The notes: generated by a model not told the origin, from the sequence alone. Shown: positions 25,781 to 35,087, numbered from the stretch's first letter. The stretch is DNA of 64,000 bases from Bacteroides pyogenes DSM 20611 = JCM 6294 (GCF_000428105.1 NZ_ATZH01000010.1:60870-124869), one strand, 5' to 3'. Translations and numbers: made by a program.

Positions 25781-27091
25781 CTAAATCAGTTGCCTCGACT
25801 TCATTTCGAGATACTTGTTGATCACATCCGCCGAAAGATTCTCCGGCGTGGTGAGCAGCACCGGAATGCCTTGTTGCTTCAGGGTGGACACGATGAGCCG
25901 CTTTTCGAAGACGAACTTCTCGGCAATGACGTGGCGGTAGTACTCTTCCGTGCCCTGCGGAGGACGGGAGATGTAAGCCTTCAGTTCGGCATCTTCGAAG
26001 AAAACCACCAGCAGACGGTGGCGATGATTGAGCTGTTGCAGGTAAGTCAGTTGGCGGTTCATACTGCTCATGGTCGAGAAATTGGTATAAAGCACCAGCA
26101 GGCTGCGCTTGCCCACGTATTTGTTCAGGTGTACGCAAAGAGACGAGAAGTCGGTTTCGCCGAAATCCGTCTGCTGGCTGTACAAGCTCTCCAACAGGCT
26201 TTGCATGTGCCCCGTCTGTTTGGAAGCGGGGACAAAAGAATCGAAGCTCTTGCCGAAGGTTGCCAACCCAGCTTTGTCTTCCTTCTTCATCGCCACGAAC
26301 GAAAGCACCAGCGAAGCATTGATGGCATAATCGAGCAACGTCATGCCCCGGAAAGCCTGTTGCATCACCCTGCCTTTATCTATCACATTGTATATCTGCT
26401 GCGAACGTTCGTCCTGATAGACGTTCACCATCAGTTGGTGGCGGCGCGCGCTGGCTTTCCAGTTGATAGTGCGGTAGTCATCTCCCTTCACATAGTCTTT
26501 TATCTGTTCGAACTCCGTGTGATGCCCCACCCGGCGTATGCGCTTGATGCCAAGCTCCGTAAGATTGTTGCTTATAGCCAGAAGTTCGTAGTGATGAAGC
26601 ATGCGGTAAGAAGGATATACTTTGATGTCCTGAGGCTCTGCACAGGTGTAGCGGCGAGAAAGAAAACCTATCCGCGTGGCGGCGAACACCCTGATTCGCC
26701 CGAACGAATAGACACCCCGTCGCGTAGGGCGAAGGGAATAGACAAGCGTTTTTTCTCCCTCGCGGCGGAGCGCAACGCGCATCTGCCGGTCGCGCTGCTG
26801 AAAGATGAAAGGGATTTCGTCGATTACCTCCAACCGCACCGGATGGCGGTAACTGCTTTCCAGGCGGATGCGGACTTCATTCTCATCGCCGTTCGAGAAA
26901 CGGTCGGCGCAGCTGCGGAAAGCCCGTATGCCCCGCACACGGTAAAGCAGGAAGGCGTCCGCCGCCACAAGCAGGATGAGCAGGAGCAACGCCCACTGCC
27001 CGGCAACGAACAACGGAGCGAACGCATAGCCGCTACCCAGCAGGAGGATAACGAACGTGAGGGCTATATAGAAACGACGGGTAAGGTACAA
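25781..27091 (-). CDS. DUF58-domain protein of the MoxR cluster
   Basis: The protein begins with two hydrophobic helices (FYIALTFVILLLGSGYAFAPLF and then ALLLLILLVAADAFLL). The DUF58 signature GDDYRTINWKASARRHQLMVN follows near residues 215-235. The rest has a von Willebrand A-like pattern. DUF58 proteins act with MoxR ATPases in envelope or complex maturation. A TTG start at 27091 is chosen, giving 436 residues: the only ATG (27148) overlaps the -7 box, and the sequence after the TTG (YLTRRFYIALTF) looks like the conserved start. It is separated from moxR by an opposite-strand gene. Confidence 0.88.
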   Translation of the reverse strand: MYLTRRFYIALTFVILLLGSGYAFAPLFVAGQWALLLLILLVAADAFLLYRVRGIRAFRSCADRFSNGDENEVRIRLESSYRHPVRLEVIDEIPFIFQQRDRQMRVALRREGEKTLVYSLRPTRRGVYSFGRIRVFAATRIGFLSRRYTCAEPQDIKVYPSYRMLHHYELLAISNNLTELGIKRIRRVGHHTEFEQIKDYVKGDDYRTINWKASARRHQLMVNVYQDERSQQIYNVIDKGRVMQQAFRGMTLLDYAINASLVLSFVAMKKEDKAGLATFGKSFDSFVPASKQTGHMQSLLESLYSQQTDFGETDFSSLCVHLNKYVGKRSLLVLYTNFSTMSSMNRQLTYLQQLNHRHRLLVVFFEDAELKAYISRPPQGTEEYYRHVIAEKFVFEKRLIVSTLKQQGIPVLLTTPENLSADVINKYLEMKSRQLI

Positions 27092-27145
27092 GGGGCAAAA
27101 CTTTTTATAGAAACATCCTACGTTTGCAAGCGCACAACGTGTGTG

Positions 27146-27153
27146 CAAATATA
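27146..27153 (-). promoter_or_regulatory. -7 box of the DUF58 gene
   Basis: TATATTTG on the minus strand. It shows that this gene has its own promoter and argues for the TTG start at 27091. The remaining bases up to 27533 hold no further feature I can support. Confidence 0.5.
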
Positions 27154-27533
27154 AAGAAGTTTAAAACAAAAACGCCGGAATCGGACAAGATTATTTATCG
27201 AAAAAGGCAGATTTCTTACCGGAGCCGGAACAATCTTCCTTTAAAGCATGTTATTATTGCAACGTCAGGATCAATCGGCCACGCTCGCAGCGGATTGCGG
27301 AAAGATTGAAGAGCAAATCTATTTATGGTTTTACAACTATGAAAAGACTATTGCTTACACCTGTACCGCTTCTTCAATGTCAGCGCGAAAAATTTCGCTT
27401 TCGACACGAGCCTGTCCATAATACAAGAAAAACATTTATAACATCAAACAAACGACCGATGCAAGAAACGACCAGACAAAGCTTCTGCGGCTCAAATGCC
27501 TGTGAAGCAAAGAACGCAAAGAAACCACTCAAG

Positions 27534-28052
27534 ATGTCCGGCAGAGAAAAACGAAGGCTACTGCTATCATTATGCTTTCTATCCATAGCCACGGTTGGAT
27601 TTTCTCAGAAAGAAGACATCAGGGTTGAAATCCACACTCAGGGTTCTGTCTTATACAAAGAGTTCAGACCGTATGAAATCAGTTGCGACATCGGGTATAA
27701 TATAACGGACAGATTTTTTGTGAACGTTCGAGGCGAAAGCACGATTGCTCTTTTCAAGATCGACGGGACAAAAAATCATTATACCAATGCCGCCTATGGC
27801 ATCAATGCAGGCTACACATTCCTGAAAAACGATTTGTGCAACATCGATGCCCGCATTGGGTTTGGCGACAATATGCGCAAGAAGCAGGACTGGAAGTATA
27901 ACTATTACGACGGCTCAGTATATGCCCATTTAGGAAAGTCGAAAGTAAAACCAAGCATCGGCATCGGAGTCAGGCATTATAATTCAAGAAACTCCACATA
28001 CAAAGACTATACGAGGTTCTTTGTCGCCATAGGGCTCAGCTTCGGAACGTAA
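27534..28052 (+). CDS. Exported outer-membrane beta-barrel-like protein
   Basis: From the ATG at 27534 the 172-residue product starts with a signal peptide (RRLLLSLCFLSIATVGFSQ). The mature part is alternating and aromatic (FFVNVRGESTIALF, AAYGINAGYTFL, IGIGVRHYNSR) and ends in FFVAIGLSFG, as in small outer-membrane barrels. In-frame ATG codons upstream, including 27306, would bury the signal peptide and are rejected. It is inserted in the opposite orientation between moxR and the DUF58 gene, which are usually adjacent. Function unknown. Confidence 0.65.
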   Translation: MSGREKRRLLLSLCFLSIATVGFSQKEDIRVEIHTQGSVLYKEFRPYEISCDIGYNITDRFFVNVRGESTIALFKIDGTKNHYTNAAYGINAGYTFLKNDLCNIDARIGFGDNMRKKQDWKYNYYDGSVYAHLGKSKVKPSIGIGVRHYNSRNSTYKDYTRFFVAIGLSFGT

Positions 28053-28065
28053 TAGTTGGCCGAAA

Positions 28066-29040
28066 TTATTTCGGCACTTCCACCTTATCGATCAAACGCC
28101 GGGTGACTTTCACCGGCGAATAACCCTCCATCTCCGCCTCCGCCGTAAGTATGAGACGGTGCTGAAGTACGTACGGAGCTACGAACTTAATGTCTTCGGG
28201 CGTCACAAAGTCTCGTCCTTGCAAGAGGGCGTAGGCCTTGGCACACTGCATCATCGCCACCGACGCGCGGGGCGAAGCGCCGAGGAACACCGCTTTGCTG
28301 GTGCGTGTCTGCTGCACGATGAGAGCGATGTATTGCAACAAGGTGCGGTCTACAAACACATGGTTCATCATTGCGCGCAGGGCGAGTATCTCGTCGCGCG
28401 TGATGACGGGCGAAACATCTTTCAGTTTCACCAAAGCAGCATTAGCATGGTGGCGTTCGAGGATGCTCACCTCTTCTTCCAAAGAAGGATAGTCGACGGT
28501 TATTTTCATCAGGAAACGGTCGAGCTGGGCTTCGGGAAGTTTGTAGGTTCCCTCCTGCTCCACCGGATTCTGTGTAGCCATGATGGTATAAAGCTCGCCC
28601 ATCCGCCGGGTCGTCCCGTCGATACTCACCTGCCGCTCTTCCATCACTTCGAACAATGCCGACTGCGTTTTGGCGGGAGCACGGTTGATTTCGTCCACCA
28701 GCACCACATCGGCGAATACCGGACCGGGATGGAAGTCGAAATCATTGGTCTTCATGTTGAACACCGTCGTGCCCAACACATCGCTGGGCATCAGGTCGGG
28801 CGTAAACTGCACGCGGCTGAACCGTGCGTCTATCAGCCGGGCGATGAGTTTCGCCAGCAAGGTTTTCGCCACCCCCGGCACTCCTTCTATCAGCACGTGC
28901 CCGTCGGCGAGTATACAGGTTATCAGCAAGTCCACCGTTCGCTCCTGTCCCACAACGACAGCGGCGATCTGCTTCTTCAACTCGCCGATCTTTCCCGAAA
29001 AGAGTGTCAAGTCCACCCGTTGTTCTGCATGTTCTTCCAT
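28066..29040 (-). CDS. MoxR-family AAA+ ATPase
   Basis: The 324-residue protein has Walker A GVPGVAKTLLAK near residues 58-69, Walker B VLVDEINRAPAKTQSALFEVMEER near 117-140 and sensor-1 TIMATQNPVEQEGTYKLPEAQLDRF. These are diagnostic of MoxR ATPases, chaperone-like enzymes that activate or assemble partner proteins, often with DUF58 and VWA proteins. It lies at the end of a leftward operon, 10 bases after the DUF4350 gene. Confidence 0.95.
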   Translation of the reverse strand: MEEHAEQRVDLTLFSGKIGELKKQIAAVVVGQERTVDLLITCILADGHVLIEGVPGVAKTLLAKLIARLIDARFSRVQFTPDLMPSDVLGTTVFNMKTNDFDFHPGPVFADVVLVDEINRAPAKTQSALFEVMEERQVSIDGTTRRMGELYTIMATQNPVEQEGTYKLPEAQLDRFLMKITVDYPSLEEEVSILERHHANAALVKLKDVSPVITRDEILALRAMMNHVFVDRTLLQYIALIVQQTRTSKAVFLGASPRASVAMMQCAKAYALLQGRDFVTPEDIKFVAPYVLQHRLILTAEAEMEGYSPVKVTRRLIDKVEVPK

Positions 29041-29050
29041 AAGTTCTTCT

Positions 29051-30607
29051 TTATATGTGTTCGATTATTTCATTCATTTTATCTATATACTTCTTCATGT
29101 CTTCCACCGTAATGTCGCGACCGCCGTAGATTACCGGACGAAGTTCGCGTATGAAGGCGGCTATTTCCGCAGCGTCCATTCCTGTCTTCAAGGCGATTCT
29201 GCCGAACGTACGCTCGTCCTCCGCCACATCTTCGACATCCGCCTGAATCTCGCGCCGCAACACTTCGGCAAAGTAGACGAACTTCTTTTGCACCAGATCG
29301 GCATGGCTTTTGCGCTGATAATAAAGGGTTCCTATGAGTTGCGTAAACTCCAACGAGCGGTTCGCCGGTTCTTCGATAACGGGAATGGCACGCTGCCGCC
29401 TTCTGGCGGTGAACAGCATAAAGAGCACTATTCCCGCCACAGTGAGGTACAACGCCCATCGGAGCGGTTGTCGCGAAAGGAAATAGCGGAAAGGCGACTG
29501 CTGCTCTTGGGCAGTCTCTTTCAGATAGCTTTCCAACCGAATCACCGGGACATCTCCCATCTGCGAAAGGAGGCGGAAGATGTAATTCACATTCTCCCCG
29601 TCGAGCACTCCGTAGTTGGTAAAAACAAGCGGAGTGGAAACAAGAATAATCTCTCCTTTGCCCCAAGGTTGCGCAAAGGCTACGGGCATCGGAACTTCTT
29701 CTTTTTCGGGAATCGCAGCCCGTGCCGCAGTATCGGTCGCCGCCGTGCTGTTTGCCGTTATGCCGTCTGCTGTCACCCGGTCCGCTGCCGCTTTCTTCGC
29801 CGTAATGCGGTTCGCCATCACGCTGTCCGCGGTAATGTCTGACGAATGAAGCTTCCCTTCGTGACGAACAGAGTGGTTCGCCGTCACGCTCTCCGCAATA
29901 ATGCTGTCTGCTGTCACGCGGTCCGCTGTAACGTTCTCCGCCGTTATGCTGTCTGCCGTCACGCTGTCCGCCGCAACCGGAACACCTGTTGCGTGTTTAT
30001 CGTATGCTCCTCCTCGAATCGGTTTCCCCTCTTGTTTTACTGCAAGCGGCTCCTGCACCGACGCGGAATCGTAACGCAAGAAGAACGACTGGCAGAAAGG
30101 AGGATAGAAGAGATAAACCTGTGGGGAATAGCGTGCCGAGTCTCCCAACCAGCAAACGGTATCTTTCGCGAAAGCAGAGGAAGTGGCCATCTTCTTCAAA
30201 ACGGCGGGAATAAAACGGGAATAGCCGCATGCGAACCGCAAAGTGTCTTCGAGGGCACGGCCGAACGAAGTGCTTGCAAGCATTATCTTATCGCCTTGCT
30301 CCGCCATTTCGAGCAGTGCTCTGACGTCTGTATCCGTGAATGAAAGGTTGTTGGCAACAAGCAATACGCCCCGGCGTTGCGTTGAATCTTCGCGCGCCAA
30401 TTGCGGAAATGTCTTTCTCGACACGTCGTATCCGCAGGGAAGAGATTTGCGAAGCAGGCTGTCGAACAGCGCGCAACCGAAAGGCTGTTCGTCGTAACGG
30501 CTGAAAGTGGGATTCCAGACAAACTTCTTCGGCAACCGGTATTGGAAGGCAAATACCAAAACAATGAAAACAAGCACGAAGCCTACGAACCAGCGGTTTC
30601 CATTCAT
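29051..30607 (-). CDS. DUF4350 membrane protein with an internal pentamer-repeat insertion
   Basis: The 518-residue protein has an N-terminal helix (WFVGFVLVFIVLVFAF) and a DUF4350-type domain, split in two by an insertion, and another helix near residue 395 (RWALYLTVAGIVLFMLF). Between about residues 205 and 295 it carries around twelve five-residue repeats of the form A-D-S-V-T or A-D-S-I-T, in two tracts. The DNA there is a degenerate 15-bp tandem repeat, so the length is likely to vary between strains. Its stop overlaps nothing downstream; its start overlaps the DUF4129 gene stop by 4 bases. Confidence 0.82.
   Translation of the reverse strand: MNGNRWFVGFVLVFIVLVFAFQYRLPKKFVWNPTFSRYDEQPFGCALFDSLLRKSLPCGYDVSRKTFPQLAREDSTQRRGVLLVANNLSFTDTDVRALLEMAEQGDKIMLASTSFGRALEDTLRFACGYSRFIPAVLKKMATSSAFAKDTVCWLGDSARYSPQVYLFYPPFCQSFFLRYDSASVQEPLAVKQEGKPIRGGAYDKHATGVPVAADSVTADSITAENVTADRVTADSIIAESVTANHSVRHEGKLHSSDITADSVMANRITAKKAAADRVTADGITANSTAATDTAARAAIPEKEEVPMPVAFAQPWGKGEIILVSTPLVFTNYGVLDGENVNYIFRLLSQMGDVPVIRLESYLKETAQEQQSPFRYFLSRQPLRWALYLTVAGIVLFMLFTARRRQRAIPVIEEPANRSLEFTQLIGTLYYQRKSHADLVQKKFVYFAEVLRREIQADVEDVAEDERTFGRIALKTGMDAAEIAAFIRELRPVIYGGRDITVEDMKKYIDKMNEIIEHI
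29725..29985 (-). repeat. In-frame 15-bp degenerate tandem repeat within the DUF4350 gene
   Basis: Two tracts of about six units each encode A-D/E-x-V/I-T pentamers. They are separated by HSVRHEGKLHSSD. The units are imperfect, which implies an old expansion. Confidence 0.8.
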
Positions 30608-31221
30608 CTCTCGCCTCCTTCCTTCATCTCCGCCTGCAATGTCCGCATCGCGTCGAACAGTTGTTCCGACGCATCGAAGTTGCCGTACCTCACCCGCAGG
30701 AAATGGTTTGTGAGCCGGGCAAAGGCAGGCGTCCGTTCTTCATGCACATATTGCGTAGGCGTCTTATACAGTTGCCAGTCGATGCGCCCCTCATCGCTGA
30801 GCAGCTTCAGTGTCTGCAAATAAAGCAGCCGCACGGCCTCGCGGTAATCGGGGCGGGAAAGCGCCTCATCGATGGCTTTCTCAAAGTCTACTCCGTAGAT
30901 GGTATCTTCCTCTATCGCATAAGCCGGAGTTTTTTTGCCGGTACGGACGAAGAGTCCCGGGTATTTCCTGTAAACAAGCCACCCCAGCAACCCAAGAATG
31001 ATGATGGCAATCACGATTAAAACAACCGCCGAATACTCTTCGACAAAACGGCTCCCGAACACTCTGCGGAGCAAGCCGAAGAATTTCTCGGAAAGCCACT
31101 CAAAGACATTGATATCGGGAGTGACCAGCTCGCGGTGATAGGCAAACCGCTCGTCGGACTGCCAAACGGCAATCTGCGCGGTATCGCACACCAACGTATC
31201 GACGGAGGAAGTAATCTGCAT
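30604..31221 (-). CDS. DUF4129-domain membrane protein
   Basis: The 205-residue protein has one transmembrane helix (YSAVVLIVIAIIILGLLGWLVY, about residues 63-84). It has a C-terminal cytoplasmic part with DFEKAIDEALSRPDYREAVRLLYLQTLKLLSDEGRIDW, the DUF4129 core. An N-terminal signal-like segment is short. Proteins of this family are regular partners of MoxR/DUF58. It overlaps the DUF4350 start by 4 bases. Confidence 0.85.
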   Translation of the reverse strand: MQITSSVDTLVCDTAQIAVWQSDERFAYHRELVTPDINVFEWLSEKFFGLLRRVFGSRFVEEYSAVVLIVIAIIILGLLGWLVYRKYPGLFVRTGKKTPAYAIEEDTIYGVDFEKAIDEALSRPDYREAVRLLYLQTLKLLSDEGRIDWQLYKTPTQYVHEERTPAFARLTNHFLRVRYGNFDASEQLFDAMRTLQAEMKEGGER

Positions 31222-31236
31222 CTGCCGGCTGTGTTG

Positions 31237-32160
31237 TTAAAGGGTGTCGAAGTTTTCGATGTCGCTCTCTACCGTTACGCTGTCTGCCGTTTCCGAAGCA
31301 TGCCCGTATTGATAAGCGATTCCCACCAAAGAGAAAATCATCGCGAGATAGGTTCCGAAACCTTGAACTACTCCGAGCAGATAAAGCATGAAGTTGTATG
31401 CGGGAGATACAGTGCCGGCACCGGCATCACTCATGGCAAAGACGGCTTTGATAATGGAAGCGACATACCAAGGAAGCATGGTGACGCCTTGCAGGATGCT
31501 TCCTATCAATCCCATGACAAACATGATAAGGAATGCGCCTCCCCAAGTCATGAAACCCAAACGCAACGCTTTCTTTAAAGAAGCGATGAGTCCGATTTCT
31601 TCGAACAGATACACGGGTGCCCACAGCATCAGCGGAACAACTACCGCAAAGATAAACGGCAAGGTGAATATCAAAGTGTACAGAGACAATGTCGCAAGAG
31701 CGCTCACAAACAGCAGAAGAACGATTACGAGTACAACCGACAGGAGTATCAGTCCGATCATTCGTTTCACATTGCGCAGCAGCAGAGGCTTCAGGAACCC
31801 GAGCGTCACTCCCTGCAAGCCTTCTTCACGCTCGCGGTAAGTACGCATCAACGCATAAACCAAAGACGCAATGAGAATGGCGCCTATCAAATAGAACACC
31901 AGGTACACCGCATAGTAGATGATCAGATACGACAACGCCGCCACATTCGCGCCTTCCGCCGCCATCTTCTCCATGGAGAAGACTCCCGCCATCATTCCGT
32001 TCAAACCGATGGCTTGTACCAGGCAGACGGGTAAAAGGAGGTAGACGGTAAACTTCAACAACAGTTTCCAGTTCTCTTTTATAAAGTCGAAAGAAGCATT
32101 CATTTTCGCGCCGAAAGAGCGCTTCGCGTACAATGCGATTTTAGTTTTTTGTGATTCCAT
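31237..32160 (-). CDS. Polytopic membrane protein of the MoxR cluster
   Basis: From the ATG at 32160 the product is 307 residues with six hydrophobic segments and a short acidic tail. The start MESQKTKIALYAKRSFGAKMNASFDFIKENWKLLLKFTVYLLLPVCLVQ places a basic amphipathic segment before the first helix, which resembles the membrane domain of glycerophosphodiester phosphodiesterase-like proteins. No catalytic residues are evident. It overlaps the SpoIIM-type gene by 20 bases. Confidence 0.78.
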   Translation of the reverse strand: MESQKTKIALYAKRSFGAKMNASFDFIKENWKLLLKFTVYLLLPVCLVQAIGLNGMMAGVFSMEKMAAEGANVAALSYLIIYYAVYLVFYLIGAILIASLVYALMRTYREREEGLQGVTLGFLKPLLLRNVKRMIGLILLSVVLVIVLLLFVSALATLSLYTLIFTLPFIFAVVVPLMLWAPVYLFEEIGLIASLKKALRLGFMTWGGAFLIMFVMGLIGSILQGVTMLPWYVASIIKAVFAMSDAGAGTVSPAYNFMLYLLGVVQGFGTYLAMIFSLVGIAYQYGHASETADSVTVESDIENFDTL

Positions 32161-33103
32161 GTTTTCTCCTGTTAGGTAAATAAATATAGTAGAATATGAC
32201 AAAAGCCAAAGAGACGAAAATCAGACTGAGCCTCAACGCATCGGGCAAATGGGTGTGACGCGTAATAAAGCCTTCGATGAATCCCGCCGCGATAAATACG
32301 GGAACAGTGCCGACAACAATCTTCGCTCCGCGCTTTGCGCCCCTGCGAAAAGATTCGCCGCGCGAATAGCTGCCGGGGAACAACCATCCGTTTCCTAAAG
32401 CCAGCCCTGCCGCTCCGGCAACAATGATGGCGGAAATCTCCAAAGTACCGTGCAGCCAGATGGCCAATGCCGATTCCCAAAGCAGGTCGTGCCGGTAGAA
32501 AAAGGTTTGGAAGGCTCCCAGCATGATTCCGTTAGACACCAGTATATATCCTGTGCCGAAACTCGTCAGCACTCCCATGGCGAAACAGGAAAACGAAACC
32601 ATCACATTGTTCAGGGTGATTTGCAGAAACATGGGAGTTTCGCTCATTCCGCCGTACACCGCCATCGGCTTTCCTGCGGCAATGTTATCGAGCGTCATGT
32701 CCACGTAGTGATTGCCCAGAATCAAACGTACGAAATCGGGATCGTTCAATGCCGAAACCGCGCCGATAAACACAGCGGCAAGGAAAACCAGAAAAGAAAC
32801 CAACAATTCCTTACGGGCTTCGTACATTATATCGGGCACTTCCCGTGTCCAGAAAGTGACGAGCCGGCTCCACTTCTCGCGTTTGCTCCTGTATATTTCA
32901 TTGTGCATGGCCGAAGCCAGATTGTTCAAATAAACGGTGATGCGCGAAGTGGGGAAATGGGTTTGGGCAAATGCCAGATCGGCGGTGAGCTCCATATATA
33001 CGTCGGCAAGCCGATCGGGAGACAGCGACTTGGCTTCCTCCAGCCTCTTCTCGCTTTCTTTCCACTTATCGATGTTCCGACGAATAAATGTGACCTCTTT
33101 CAT
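32141..33103 (-). CDS. SpoIIM-family (stage II sporulation protein M-like) membrane protein
   Basis: The 320-residue protein has a soluble N-terminus and about five helices. It has the SpoIIM-type pattern NNVMVSFSCFAMGVLTSFGTGYILVSNGIMLG followed by WLHGTLEISAIIVAGAAGL. In non-sporulating Bacteroidetes this protein accompanies RDD, DUF4129, MoxR and DUF58 proteins; its role is unknown. It is the first gene of the leftward operon and is divergent from the RDD gene. Confidence 0.9.
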   Translation of the reverse strand: MKEVTFIRRNIDKWKESEKRLEEAKSLSPDRLADVYMELTADLAFAQTHFPTSRITVYLNNLASAMHNEIYRSKREKWSRLVTFWTREVPDIMYEARKELLVSFLVFLAAVFIGAVSALNDPDFVRLILGNHYVDMTLDNIAAGKPMAVYGGMSETPMFLQITLNNVMVSFSCFAMGVLTSFGTGYILVSNGIMLGAFQTFFYRHDLLWESALAIWLHGTLEISAIIVAGAAGLALGNGWLFPGSYSRGESFRRGAKRGAKIVVGTVPVFIAAGFIEGFITRHTHLPDALRLSLIFVSLAFVIFYYIYLPNRRKHGITKN

Positions 33104-33149
33104 ACGTGTTTGTAAAATGTCCCGGAGAAGTTTTGTCCGAAAGTGGAAG

Positions 33150-33177
33150 CAAAAGTAAGAGATTTATGATATATTTG
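33150..33177. promoter_or_regulatory. Back-to-back promoters of the SpoIIM-type operon and the RDD gene
   Basis: TACTTTTG (33150-33157, minus strand) faces left and TATATTTG (33170-33177, plus strand) faces right. The -7 boxes are only 12 bases apart, so the two polymerase sites overlap and transcription in one direction may exclude the other. Confidence 0.5.
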
Positions 33178-33208
33178 CAACCTAATCTTCAAAAGATTTG
33201 ATAGAGCA

Positions 33209-33934
33209 ATGGCAGAATCTACGATCATTACCGGACAATTTGTGCGCATCAGTCAGACGCCCGCCAGTATCGGCGAGCGGTTGATCGCCCGATTTATCGA
33301 CCTTCTCGTTATTGTGATTTATGTATATTCTACAACAGCTTTGCTGTTCCGCATGCTTCTTCCTTCGGGCACGAACCTGTTTATATTCATGGCGGCCATC
33401 TACCTGCCGGCACTGTGTTACCATCTGCTTTGCGAAATATTCAACCGCGGGCAGAGCTTGGGCAAACGCGTCATGAAAATACGGGTAGTGAAGGCAGACG
33501 GTTCAACACCGGGACTGAGCGCGTACCTGCTTCGCTGGCTTCTGATGCCGATCGACGGCCCGCTGACCGGAGGTTTGGGGGTTTTAGTGATACTGCTTAC
33601 GAAAAACAATCAGCGGCTAGGCGACCTGGCTGCCGGAACAATGGTAATCAAGGAAAAGAATTACCGCAAGATACAAGTCAGTCTCGATGAATTCGAGCAT
33701 CTGGCACGAAATTATCATCCGGTCTATCCCCAATCGTCCGATCTCTCTTTGGAACAGATCAATCTCATCGGCCGTACATTGGAATCGAAGCAAAAAGACC
33801 GCGAACGACACATCGCCCTGCTGTCGGAGAAAGTAAGGAACAGCCTCTCCGTTACTCCCCGCGAAGGAAGTGCGGAAAACTTTCTCCGTACGATTCTCCG
33901 CGACTACCAGTATTATGCGTTGGAAGAAATGTGA
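33209..33934 (+). CDS. RDD-family membrane protein
   Basis: The 241-residue protein shows the RDD pattern: SIGERLIARFIDLLVIVIYVY (with the Arg and two Asp of the name), a second helix (LFIFMAAIYLPALCYHLLCEIF) followed by NRGQSLGKRVMKIRVVKADG, and NQRLGDLAAGTMVIKEK after a third. A long soluble C-terminus follows. Transport of ions or solutes is proposed for some family members. It is divergent from the MoxR cluster and belongs to it by context. Confidence 0.9.
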   Translation: MAESTIITGQFVRISQTPASIGERLIARFIDLLVIVIYVYSTTALLFRMLLPSGTNLFIFMAAIYLPALCYHLLCEIFNRGQSLGKRVMKIRVVKADGSTPGLSAYLLRWLLMPIDGPLTGGLGVLVILLTKNNQRLGDLAAGTMVIKEKNYRKIQVSLDEFEHLARNYHPVYPQSSDLSLEQINLIGRTLESKQKDRERHIALLSEKVRNSLSVTPREGSAENFLRTILRDYQYYALEEM

Positions 33935-33964
33935 TTTTCTCTGCACACCACCGAGCACAAAACT

Positions 33965-34007
33965 TTGAGGATGCAGTTCAGAGTGCAGCATACAACCTCA
34001 ATCTTTT
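33965..34007 (+). terminator. Terminator after the RDD gene
   Basis: TTGAGG (33965-33970) pairs with CCTCAA (33996-34001), with ATGC/GCAT pairing inside and a T-rich tail. Confidence 0.5.
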
Positions 34008-34113
34008 TAATCAAACGCGAAATTTTTCTTAGGCAAAAACATTTTTTATCCCTTGAAAACAAACAGGATATTTTATAAAACAGTATTTTTACTTTCAGAT
34101 AAAAAAAACAAGT

Positions 34114-34130
34114 AAAGGAGGAAGGATATG
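34114..34130 (+). promoter_or_regulatory. Strong Shine-Dalgarno sequence before the metallopeptidase
   Basis: AAAGGAGG with six-base spacing to the ATG at 34128. Such a match is rare in this window, where most genes have none, so it supports this start and suggests high or Shine-Dalgarno-dependent translation. Confidence 0.6.
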
Positions 34131-34985
34131 AGACTTGACGGCAGACGAGAAAGCAGCAATGTAGACGACCGCAGAGGTCGCAGAGTCGGCAAAGCCTCTT
34201 TAGGTATCGGGGGCACGATCATTGTCGGACTTTTAATCTGGCTGATGGGAGGCAATCCGCTCGACATTGTCAATAGCGGTTTGCAGGAAGGATCATCGGC
34301 AGTATCGCAAGAAGGGCAATACGTCCCTACGGAAGAAGAGGAGGCGCTGGCGCAGTTCTCCAAACAAATTCTGGCGGGAACGGAAGATGTATGGACCAAG
34401 GTGTTCGCACAAAAAGGACTGACCTATCGGCCTCCCAAAATGGTTTTATTCACCGAGTCCGTCCACAGCGGTTGCGGAAGCGCTTCGGCACAGTCGGGAC
34501 CGTTCTACTGCTCGGCGGATCAGTCTTTATACATCGACCTCTCGTTCTTCAGAGACATGAAAAAGACGCTCGGAGCATCGGGAGACTTTGCGTATGCTTA
34601 CGTCATTGCCCATGAAGTGGGGCATCACGTACAATACCTACTGGGGACACTCGACAAAGCGCATGCGCAAATGAGGCAAGTGAACCAAAGCAAAGCCAAC
34701 GCCATCAGCGTGCGCCTCGAACTTCAGGCCGATTACTATGCGGGGGTATGGGCGCATCATGACGATGACATGTTCAATTCGATGGAGATAGGCGATCTGG
34801 AAGAGGGACTCATTGCCGCCAACGCCATCGGAGACGACCGGTTGCAAATGAAATCGCGCGGGTATGTAGTGCCGGAGTCGTTCAACCACGGAACATCGAA
34901 GCAACGATCTTCGTGGCTGAGAAAAGGATATCGGATGGGAACCATCGAAGACGGAGACACCTTCAACCTTCCCGATCCGGAATAA
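34128..34985 (+). CDS. Neutral zinc metallopeptidase (YpfJ/KPN_02809 family)
   Basis: The 285-residue protein has the zinc motif HEVGHH in VIAHEVGHHVQYLLG near residue 162 and the third ligand region ELQADYYAGVWAHH near residue 200. A helix (ASLGIGGTIIVGLLIWLMGG) anchors the N-terminus. CGSASAQSGPFYCSADQSLYIDLSFF is typical of the family. The substrate is not known. It has an unusually good Shine-Dalgarno sequence, AAAGGAGG, six bases before the ATG. Confidence 0.92.
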   Translation: MRLDGRRESSNVDDRRGRRVGKASLGIGGTIIVGLLIWLMGGNPLDIVNSGLQEGSSAVSQEGQYVPTEEEEALAQFSKQILAGTEDVWTKVFAQKGLTYRPPKMVLFTESVHSGCGSASAQSGPFYCSADQSLYIDLSFFRDMKKTLGASGDFAYAYVIAHEVGHHVQYLLGTLDKAHAQMRQVNQSKANAISVRLELQADYYAGVWAHHDDDMFNSMEIGDLEEGLIAANAIGDDRLQMKSRGYVVPESFNHGTSKQRSSWLRKGYRMGTIEDGDTFNLPDPE

Positions 34986-35087
34986 AGTCGGAAAGACTTG
35001 TTCTGTAAGGGAATGAAAGCGGCTTCGACCAACTTTCCCGCCGGCAAAAACCGAATCGGCACAACCGGATGAAAATGGGGCAACAGG

